Notes under the pieces: generated by a model | What the model saw: the letters and a program-made list of their open reading frames with translations, nothing else | The model's database searches: none | What the model was told of the DNA's origin: nothing | Made by a program: the position numbers and the translations under genes | NCBI GenBank assembly: GCA_016648135.1 | Contig: JADDOH010002097.1 | Span: 186,001 to 250,000 of the forward strand | Reading direction: 5' to 3' | From: Agrypnia vestita | Taxonomy: Eukaryota > Arthropoda > Insecta > Trichoptera > Phryganeidae | DNA: 64,000 nucleotides | Shown here: piece by piece, positions 30,448 to 42,400 of the stretch | Layout of the letters: each line of letters opens with the position of its first letter | Position numbering within the stretch: the first letter of the stretch is position 1

Positions 30448-33400
30448 CTGTAAAAAAATAATATTCAATTAAAAATACAGAGAAAATTATCAAACCCCGA
30501 TAATTTTAAATTTTTAAAATGTACAAATCCCAAAATCTTAATTTCATGGTTGATTAACCCTGATAATTCGAAAAACATTATTCGAAATATTATTGACACT
30601 TGCGCCTTAAATTAATACATTTTATTATGTTGCATAATGTGATTTTTTTTCCACAAGTTGTAAAAAACTAACAATGCGCGCGGCTTCTTCATGTTCTCTT
30701 CTGTATTTCATAGTACCTGTGCGATTCACTTTATTTGTATATATTAAGTCGCGATCCCTAAAATTGGTGAATCCTATGCACAATTTCTTGAGTTTAGTGT
30801 CTTAATATGCGCGCTAGTTTTGGTTTGCACTAATTTCTCATTCTTGAACGATTTTAAAATTGTTTCTCACTTTTTTAAATTTATCTTTTGGCGTGTGGTA
30901 AAAAGATTCATTTTCTTTGTAAGAATATCTTATCTTATTTATGCGTGAACAATTTTACTTTTATCTAATAATTGTGTTGTGTGTGGATTTAAGTAAGAAA
31001 AAAGGCAAAATTGAAAGTTATAATCAAGTGAATATTGAAGAAGCCTTTCATAAATCTATTTATTTATTTCATTCAGCACATAAATAATCTAAATATTTTC
31101 GATCATGGCCATCCAAATATGACAGAATTGAAAAAATATTTTGATTTTTTTTGCACCTGAGAACAGAAAATATGTCAATATTGGATACTTTAGTAATAGA
31201 AATGGCATATCTTTATAATAAATGTTGAATTTACTAGTTGATTTTTTGAAATATGTAAAAATACATATATTTTCACAAAACTAACAGTTTATTTTCATAA
31301 TTTTACTATTTTCGCATTGCATTTTTTTTGTCCTTTGAATTTCGAATTAAAGGGGTTCTGCATAATTCAAAATGATTTTTATGGATCCCTTGAATTTCAA
31401 ATTAGTGAGGTTCTACTGTAAAAAGAAGACTGTGGTACATACATCCAAAAATAATTTTTGGTCAACTAGACTGACATTCTTTTTTTCTTTTTTCTTTTCT
31501 TGCAGACATTTTTAACTCCCAAACATGCAAGTGTTCCTACATATGCAGGTGATGAGGGGCCCCTTGTGGCATTTTAATACATTAATTAAGGGTATAAAAG
31601 CAAAGACAGCAATATCCAAAATAAACTTTGGATGCAGTCACAGAGTAATACCAATTTAGAACGAATTGAATTCGAGATTTTATAGGAAGTATAGCTCTAT
31701 CCTTTCCAAAATCATGTTTCCAAATTATTATTATTATTATTTTTTTTTTTTTTTTTTTTTTTAAATAGAGATGCGAACACGGAATATGTGTCACATCAAT
31801 ATTCTTACTATTTTCAAACTAAACTAAACGCTTGTGCTATGAAAATAGGACTAACTTGCTAGTCTGGGCTGAGATTCGAACCCGCGACCTTTGGGTCACG
31901 AGGCGAGTGTCCTAACCACAAGACCAACAAGCTACTCTAAATTTAAATTATTATTACTCTTAAAAGCAAAGACAACCATATCCACTTCAGCCAATCATCG
32001 CCCAAGGATGTGTCATGTGACAAAATGGCCGTTTCGTACTAAAGTGAGAGTTGTCGATTTTTAACTGAAACATTATGGCAATGACAGCAATTTATAATTA
32101 TGTAAATATCAAAAGTAGCAATGTCTGCTATCTGGTATATAACGAAAATAGAATTGGCAGCATTTACCGGAGTAATACTTTCATCTGGAAGCTGCAATGG
32201 TCGAAGACTTCCACTGAGGAAGGTTTGGATGACAAACCTTCTATTCAAGGACATTTTTTCTCTAAATCTATATCCAGAGACAGATTTAAACATACGTATT
32301 AGGTCCTCAGCTGTGAAATTGGCTATTCTAATACTGAAGGCATGTTTGAAGTTCAATATCTTGCATTCGACTTGAAATTCCAAATTCAAAGGACATTGAC
32401 TATGACATTCCTTTTTCAAAATTAGTTATTCATTTGTTTTCGCACCATTTTTTTTCCCTTGCTGTCTGCGACCACGGAAAAAATTAAAATTTACATTTTT
32501 TCATTATGAGTTCCGTCGTCAACAATGTGTATGGACCAAGTGTTTCAAATGACGGAGCTTTGTAGTAATTTAGAATTACTTAAAAATATTCAAAATCCCA
32601 AAACAATAGGAATTCTTCAATTTTTAAAGGAGATATTCTTGGGGTCTTTTCGTATTCCTTTTGGAGCGGGTGTTATTTTTTCAAACTTCGTGTAGGGAAG
32701 GTTAGAAACATATTTCCAACAAAATGAAGGTTTCGAAGATTTCAGAGAAGTTTTCTCGAGTTATGACAGGTTTTTTTTTATTTACCTCAGTGGGAAATTG
32801 CTGCCTTTGCTTTTATACACTTCAATTGATCAATTTGCATAAAACATCTCATATCTTGTACCACTTCATAGCAAAATACTAGCATTAAATCGGGATCTTT
32901 CAGTGTGAGCAATATTTTGTGGATTGAATAATCATTCAATATGTTGTCAGGAGTATAAAAGCATTATGATTTGGTTCTATGCCCCAGACGGACCTTTCAG
33001 AGGCGGGTTGGCGACAGCAAGTTTCACTTCTGCATGTAGTTTTCTGGGATTTTCTGATGCATATATCTGACCTATCTGGCCGACGTTTCGGATCCCATTG
33101 CAGGGTCCATCATCAAGGGTGATGTGTTGTAATGATGATGATGGACCCTGCAATATGATCCGAAATGACGGCCAGTGAGGTGAGATATACACGGCAGAAT
33201 ATTCCAGAAAACTGCACACGGAAGATTCTGAACAGCCGTGAAAACCTGAGTACATTTTTAGCGAGCTTCACATTAATAGGATCCGGTAAGGAGGTAAAAC
33301 AATGTTACTCACTGAGAGAGGAGTATCCTTATTTAAAATAACTTGCAGCAGATGCGGAGGTAGGATCGGAGGCCCAGACACTTTATCCCACGGCTTGCTT

Positions 33401-36400
33401 TGAGGTATTTCCTAAAATTGTGCCAAAAAAATACATTTATATAATTTTTTTTTAAATAATAGAACCCCAATTGCATCAGTGTGTGCCGCAGCTATTTTTG
33501 ATGCTATTAAAAACAACATATTGTATTTGAAATACTGAAGAAGAAAAAACAATATGATTTTTATTTTTTAAAAAAGTTTTTTACATTTGATACGATATTC
33601 CGCAAATTGAAAAATACATTCAGCTTGGATAATCGAAGTTCTACTGTAACAGGGACTGTTCTTATTGGTTTGCAATATAACAACAATCAAGTCTCGACCC
33701 ATATAACACAACTTTTAAATTTATATATTACATAACTTGTAGATTAATATAAAATAAATATGTATGTTCTAATATTATTTTAAACATTGATTAAAACACC
33801 CATCTACTAATTTCTTCATTCAGTGTCCAAATATTAGACTGAAGCTAATATTTCTGCTAATGATAGAAATATTGACATTTAACATATGTCTTAAAATTTC
33901 TCGTAGAAACTTGAGACACACGTGAATAACTATATATTATAGCAATCTTGTTAACATGAGAATAGGGGGTATGTGTGTTGACACAATACGTAGATAAATG
34001 TTTTCATATTGTTGAACAGCGAGGTTAAACTTACTAACAGTTAAAAGGTGGAGCAGATAAATAAGTTAATGGAAAATGAGAAACCTGGCACAAAATAGAG
34101 ATTAATGGAGAGAGCAACGGTGAATGAATCACTAGATGGATTGAATTCGAACAAACTCTACACGGCAAAATAATTTTCCTACATAGTTTTATTCCCGAAA
34201 ATATTTATTGTTTACACATATGGAGGTACACACTATACAACATTTGTGCGGAATTATGTGCCAAATATATTGGCAAATTAACATTCCTGTTCTCGTACAT
34301 GCAAAACTAAAATAATTATAGAAATGACACTAAAAATACATTGCCTGCTGAAAAGTGTCAGATAATAATGCTAATGGTTACTCAGAATCAGCTAATAATT
34401 TTACATCATCACAAATAGTCGAGGTCACACACTGTGATGGTGGCTGTATACACTCGCCGAGAACCCCTCGCCTCGGGCAAGAACAGGCAAGGGGCTCTAG
34501 GCGAGTGTGTGCACGGTTCTCACCGAGAACTCCTCACTGAGAGCCTCGGGTGAGAGCTCACCATGTAACCCTCGTTTCATATTTTGAAGTGTGGATACTC
34601 GCCAAGATGAACATAGAGGCTACCGCTGCATTTGTGCTATCAGCTATCATAATTTTTGACATATCTTTTTCTTCGGCGGTCCCTAGTTGCGAGGATGACT
34701 TCGGCCATGTTTTAATTATGCATCCGAGCGTGACGAAGGAGCCTATTCTGGAACCGCACACCCTTCAAGTTTTGCCATGCATCCGGTGGGGTAGTGGGGT
34801 TCTGACAGAAGGGTTTTTTTTTACCTTCTTTTTTCGGAAATTGGCATATGCACCATACAAAAAAATACTAGACCGTGGAGAAGACGAAGATTGTGGATGG
34901 TTACGATGCATCGCAATAGAATACAGTATGATTATATTATTATTTTGCTATTATTAATGAAGTTTAAGGCAGGATAAGTGTTATAGGTTTTATCATAGTT
35001 CTAGTGCCGAAAATAATAATTAGTAATATTATTTAAAACAACCTCACGGTGGGCAACTAAAGGAGTGAGTGTGCACGTGCGCAGCTGTCGCTCTACCTCT
35101 CTCTTGACCAAGCGAGGCCCTTTGACTCGGGTGAAAAATACAGCCGGCAACAAATGGCCAAGGGGTAGCGGAGCGAGGCGAGAATGAGCGAGACAAGATG
35201 AGGGCACCATTTATACACTCGTTCTCGGCCTGTCTCGGTGTACCTCGACGAATGTGTAGTCAGTTTTATGAATTTAACAAAAAAAAAATTTCTTCTACAA
35301 ATTATTTTTTCAATATTCAATTAATGCTCTATGTAGATTTCGATGGAAACACTACAAAAAGTCTCATGATGTAACTTTTGGAAAATTTCAATTACCTACA
35401 GCGGATTTTACTTTTTGATACGATTTTGATAAACATAACACAAAATTTGCACCACAGAAAAAAAAGGGAATCCTGGACACTAAACTATCAACCTGGGTTA
35501 TAGGCAATTTTAGAAGAGAATAAAATAATAATAATGTAAGATTTTACTACTTATTGGCATTTACTAACATGCAGACAAGCACCTAGAACAGATATTTACG
35601 TGACTAGATCGTATTAAAAATAAAATATTTATCACCTGAGAGTACTCCCTTTGTGTATTGGCATGGACACTTTCGCTGTCTGTCGCTAAAGCTTGGAAAA
35701 CTTCAAAATCTGTATTCTTCACCGATACCAAATTGTTCTTGGAACCCATTCCATTGTCAATCAATTTCTGCAAAAGATTAAATACAGGACATATTATTAA
35801 ATTCTTTTGTCAAAATCAATCCCAAACATAATTCGTTGGCAAATCATTTTGGGACTTTAACCTTCATCAACTGCTTTGCCAACCGCAGTTTTAGGATAAA
35901 GCAGTTTTGTTACTTGAGAATTTTTAAAACGTTTTACGACACATTATGAACTTTACTACTATTCATTTTTCATTTCCTGAACCTCAAAACCTTACTTGCG
36001 GTTCCTTCCTCTATTCTTCTATCCCTTCTACTAAGATTTGCATTAGTATAGAAACACAATTAGTATTAATGGATCTAATCTACATATATCATGTTAGCTT
36101 TTGGGATGCCGCGTGGAGAACTTGACTGAAGAGAACCTGTAAAACCTCATTCAATCGTAGAGTAGTGAAGAGGGAAATGAGGATGTGCAAGAAAAAATCT
36201 AATTTTGACTCCAATAATGTTAATGGGGTGCTAAATTTATCATTTGTAAATGCTAGAGGTTATTAATTGCTTCGCAAGCAGGGTCAAATTAAATTTCAAA
36301 TAAAAATATTATTTTGCAGCCACGTCAATTTAGAATAAACATCAAAATATTCAAAGATTTTTTTTAATATTTACCCAAAGCGGCGTTTTTGAAGAATGCA

Positions 36401-39400
36401 TCTTTCACGGTTGCAAGGGATCACTCTATATGGAGAAAGTATATAAAAAGGAACCTCTCATATAGTAGAAAAAATTACATGGCTCGATAATTTAAGCCTC
36501 GCAGCAATAATACCACACTGACAGAAAAAATAATTTTGAGTGCTTAGAGAAATTTCAAGAAATAACCATAACCCAAACGATAAAATAATTTTAAAAACAT
36601 GGAATGAAAACATCAACATGAAATTTAATAATACGCAAGCACAGATATAAACAGACAAGCCTAACTGGTATAATTTTGCAGGGACACCTGGACAATATTA
36701 AATTCAACCAAAAACTAATTATGTACAATTCTAAATACTCGGAAAATAAGAGCAAGAAATGAGTTCAAAAAAATGTGAAAAATTGCAATTAATTGTAAGG
36801 TTAGGTCTTTCCATTTAATAAAGACAATCAAATTAGTATGTCCAAGCCGTGCGTACGACACACATTGTTTCGTTGTGTTGGTGTTTACGTGTACAACACG
36901 AAACAAAACAATGTTCCTCAGCTAACAATACACACGGCTTACACATTCTAATTTGATTGTCTTTCTTAAATGAAAAGAACTCTACTTGTCTTACTTATAT
37001 GAATATGTATAAACTACACCATGGCAATTGCCCACCAAAATACTGACATTATTTTAGACCTGTTTAAAATATCCAAATGAGAAAACTAACTACGCCGTTT
37101 CTCCACAGGGGTAGGCAGAGAGGACAGAACACCGTATTCCTCTATCTTGGCACATTACTTTTGCTTCGGCTACATTCAGACATCTTCTCGTGCATGCTCT
37201 ACGGTTGTTGAGGCATTTAACAGGGTCACCTCCAATACTTGTAGAATCTGATCATGCCAGGTCTTTCGCAGACGCCTTCTATTCCTATAACCTTCAACAC
37301 TTGCCTTCTTTTTCTTTTTTATATTTTTTTATTTTAATATTTTCTTAACCATCCTTTCCTTGCTTGTACGTTCTACCAAATCAACTCAGCACTCCTTTCT
37401 TTATTCTATCTACCACACTACAGCCAGCATTACATTCACTTCTAATTCGTTCATTCCTCATTCTATCGACCAAAGATTTTCCATACAAGCGCCTTAGTGA
37501 TCGCATTTCCATTGCATTCAGTCTACTTTCATTCCTTTTTTGCCAATTCCAGGCTTCACTTCCATAGATCAGAGTTGGCACTAGAACGCCATTATGCACC
37601 ACTAGTCTTGCTTCCTTTGACAGGTTCTTATTGGTTATAATTTTAGGGCAATAACTTAGAAAGAACCATTGTTCTTATATAAAAATAATAAACTGAACAT
37701 TATTTAGTATAATTAACTTGTTGAGGGCCAAAAAAACATAGATAAAAGTAAATCACCAAGGCCAAAGATTTTCTGAATTTTTTGTGATTTTTCTTTTTAC
37801 GAAAAAACCATGAAAACATGCGTATATTAAAAAAAAACACACACATTCATATTATTTTATCGTAATTGTCGTAATGCAATGATTTTTTTTATCGTTTAAG
37901 TAAAAAAAATTTTTTTTTTCAATTCCGATAATGTTGCCAGCGCAACATTATACGAAAAATAATAATTTATTTTTATTTGTTTATTATAGACAATAGTACT
38001 ATTATTATTTGATGCTAACCTAGTAATCTTCTTCTGTGTTGTATATTTTGTTGCACGGCACGGCACACGACGGGACATTGCATTCATAACACATAAATAC
38101 ACTTTCACACACACACACATATTTCAAATAAACGCAACAAAATTGCGTGTATTTTTGTTAATAAATCACTGTTAGCATTCAATTGAATCATAAACCAAGA
38201 AAAACTGACAAATATCGCAAAACATATCGTATATATTTGTGTATACGTGTACAAATAAATCGAAAAAAATAAATTATATTTCCCGCGCACTTTGTGCGTG
38301 ACCTTGAATGACGGAATATTTGAATTTCAAGTGCGCAACACGCGTTCGATGCGCCATCTACAACTATTCTATACGATTTTGACGGCAGAAAAACTTCTGT
38401 TTTGATCGTTGATTTAAAATATAATCCGTGATGTTTTTGAGTTGAAAATGGAACGACATGTCACCACGGGATTTCTCTACTGGGAAAAAATCACGCTTTT
38501 CAAATTCGGCACGCGGCCGTCGAGAAATAATTAATTTTGTGCCTGTCGCATATATCCGACAATGGCACTCTGGCCCCTGTCATTGTCTGTCGCACAGGTC
38601 CGACGTGGCCCCACGCTCATTAAGAAAATATAAGCATTAATCGTCAGCCAAAAATGAATTTTTAGTGTCTTAGGCGAGATTAATTTTTTATATATGCAGA
38701 ATATGTTTTCTTACGAGTTTAAAGCTAAAAATAAATAAAGAAAAAACCGTACTAAATTAATTAAGAAATGTTCAACATTAATAATCATTTTTTTAATTTA
38801 CGAGAAATTTTTAGGTATTTGATGATTTTTCAAACTTTTTTTTTAAATGTTCATGTTTTTAAATTTTTCTCTTAAAATAAAGGAAAGACTTGAAGAGCAT
38901 AAAAGAGCCGTAAAAAACTTTAGTTTAAATTCAGAAATGGCAGAGCATGCCAGAATGGAGGGACATAATTTTGATTCGAAATTATTATATGGATGCAATA
39001 AAGAAAGAAAAATGGACATCTTGGAGATTTTAGAAATACATAATAATAAAATTAATAATAAAAATACAATTAACATCCAGATACCGCCCATAACCTCCCT
39101 ACTCCTATCCATTCTAACCCCGCCCCCAACCTCCACCGCCATTACACCCACCCAATCCCTATAAATTCTGTCTCGAATTATTTTTAATTTAGTTGTAAAC
39201 GTGTTGTTATTGACAATGGGAGAAATCCCGAAAACGTTCTAACAATTCAAAATAAATATAGTCGAATAAAACAGTGTTGTTTACCCTCATTTTTTTAAAT
39301 ATAAAGAGATGATTTTAAACAATATATTATTTTTACTCCTGCACTTTGAATCTTCAAACATAATTTAAAAGTTTTTTTTTAAAATTAAAAACACGTTAGA

Positions 39401-42400
39401 TATTTAAAAGTAAAAATTCCAAAGCATGAGATATATGTCAACAAATTGCGTATTTTTCAAATTAGTCTCCGCATGCTGCCATTAGAGCACATGTCAATTT
39501 ACAGCTGCTCATTATTTTTGATTTAAAATCAGTAGAAGACGTATATCTATGTCAAATTTGTTTCAATTTGAACTAATATTATATTATACTATCAAAAGCA
39601 ATTGACATCTCCCATAAAAAATAAGGTTTTATATGAGTTTGTCCAACGGTTTCAACCTTTTTAGCCTTTAACGTGCGTCACTATTTCCTTTTTCTATGTT
39701 TAGTCCAGGCTCAACAATACGAGATTCTATGCGAATCAAGAAAAAGACTGTACGTGGCTTCCAACATGTAATTATTTTTCATTTAATATTATAGTATACA
39801 TTATGATTTGAAAAGTATTGCAGAATTATTAATAAGTTTCTTAAATTATTTACGGAAAATAATAATTAGACTCAAATAATATGAGCATTTGTCAAAATTT
39901 AAAATAAGTTAACATTTTGACTATTCCGCTGGGCACGAGCTGCTCTCGGGTGTTTCCGCATATTTTAGTGTCAGCATTCCGTACGGTTATCTTTTTTTCT
40001 CATCCTTCTGTCTCTCAGAGAATTTACTTATTATTGTTTATTGGCGTTCATCAAATAGCCATTTCAAGAAGGGTCAATTAATGATAACTCAAAGCCTATT
40101 ATTATTATATATATATATATATTTTTTTAAATTTATTCACGGCCAAGTTGACATTTTTGAAATGAAAAATTGATAAAGAATTTAATCATATATTTACATT
40201 GTTCAACAATAATGTAATCAGTATAGTATGCATTTATCAGCAAGATCCGGAATTATTTAAATTTGAATTAATTGGTTTCTTCCTTTTTACTTTTCAATGT
40301 TGACTGACAGCTTATGTGGCACATTGGTGTAGCATAACACATGAACACCCGGGCATCATGAAATCAATCATATTTGCCTTGTCATATACCTTGTTGGGAA
40401 TCGAACCCGAACTCCTCGGTATAAGAAGCCAATGTTACGCTGGGATGTTACTGGACTGCGAGGGAAGGGTTTCGGTAATAAATTATATTTTCAACACTAA
40501 AAAACATGGCTTATGGTAAAAGCGGCCACTAGACTATCTAACAATAACAATAAGCACGTAAATACTGTCTGAAGCCACACAGTGGCACACTAAATGGAAA
40601 ATGCTTTCTGCTGTCTTACCAGAATATTATGATTTTTACAAAATATTTCAAAAATATTAACATTGAATAAAAACAACCATGTTTAGAATGTCTTATAATG
40701 TGCAATTGGGAAAATTAATCGTAATAAAACATTGTTTGGTGTCATCTAATTTTCCTAATTTACATAATATAAATTATATATAAATATATCACTTGTCTAA
40801 GACCACTAATGAGTTTAGGAATACACAACTAGTTTCGACAACTGCAGATGTTGTCATCAACGGGTGGTTATATAAACGGGTTTATATTTATATATTGTAT
40901 ATACATAAGTGATATATTTATATATAATTATAATGTCATTCCACAAAGTTAACGCCAATTCAATAAATAATAATATAAATTTATGAAAACTATTTCATCA
41001 TTTAAAATGGAAACTATAGCTGTTGCACTTTACCCATCATAGAAAAAACTTGTTAGAGTAGTACATGATGCACATTTCTGTTATATTAAATAGGTGTCCA
41101 TAGCCAGTGGCTGTTAAATGATGATAAACTGTTTACAATTTATATTATATTATCACCGACCCAAGGACTGTTCAAAAGACAATGCTTCTATCTGTAAATT
41201 ATGACTGTGTTCTAGAGAATATGCATCATACAAAAAGGTGTCGCATTAAAGTATCTATCAAACGCATTTAATCAATGGTTAGGAGGTTTCGAAACTACGT
41301 GGCTGATATTATAATCAACATATTTAACTGTAACTGGTTGCGGATATTTTATACGAACCGCATGTTTTTCCGAAAAACGATTCTCGAAGTTTCGTTGAAT
41401 TCTTATTCAACATCATCAGGAGGACGACCTTTAACGCGGAGGTAGAGGGCGGACTGATTACTGCTTTCGAGGGCGCAAATTACATGCACTTTGTTGTGGA
41501 GTGTTCACTTCTTCTACAATAGAGGCCGCCAGTGTGCAATATGTACTGCGACATTTCTCAAGGCTTGAATCAATGTCGTAAGAACAGGGCGCCAAATACT
41601 TGATAGTTTGTAACTGTCATCTCTATTGAAATTGGGATGTTTGTATATTTCAATGGACTCCCTCACTAATCTGGGTATAAGGTGCGGTTCTGTAGATAAG
41701 ATTTTTGTCTTGTCAAATCTGATGAAGTGACAGAGATTCCCTTTGGATGCATATTCGCAGATTGCCCATATATTGGAGTTGTTATTTTTAATTGCTCCAA
41801 TATGTTCCTTCAATCGTTAAGAAAAAATATTGCATTTAGTTTGTCCTATGTAGAACGCTTCACAATCGCGTGGCACTCTGTATACACCTGGAGACGGTGT
41901 GTTATTGGTCGTCCTCCTGATGACATTGAATAAGAATTCAACAAAACGTCGAGAATCGTTTCTCGGAAAAACATACGGTTTGTATAAAATATCCGCGACC
42001 AGTTACAGTTAAATATGTCTAACGACCGTAATAACAACCTTAACTCTTTAATAATCAACATACATTATAGAAACATAATCTGAAAGAAAATATATAAAAA
42101 AAGAATACTTAATCGTAATAAACCAAATAGGGTGGAAAGAAGACAACATACTAGTGCAGGATCATGCTTCCATTCCCCATCGACACAAAACTTGTATTGG
42201 TGCTCTCCTTCGGGAAGATCTATAATAGTTACAAAATCACCGTGTGACTTTACCATAGGGAGGGTTTTCCAACCTGTGAATGTTCCACTTATGTAAACCT
42301 GTGGGGAAACGTACATAATGTTTAATTTTGTGTATAGAGTAACACGAAAATGACTAATTCTTTGTTCCATGTTTGTTCAAAACTTTGAAACTCAAACTCA

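Larger units (their letters stand above)
33030..33220. mobile_element. Palindromic hammerhead-bearing element in AMPK beta intron 4
   Basis: Left arm 33030-33116 and right arm 33132-33220 are imperfect inverse copies (CTGGCCGACGTTTCGGATCC and its inverse). The same layout as the palindromes at 809-1119 and 5897-6080. Only 92 bp from exon 4. Confidence 0.65.

Noticed and set aside
32977..33255. 92-codon - strand ORF
   Set aside because: Runs through the palindromic hammerhead element; coding is accidental.
40384..40460. Functional tRNA gene
   Set aside because: Perfect B box, but no acceptor stem, anticodon arm or terminator fits; SINE-like.
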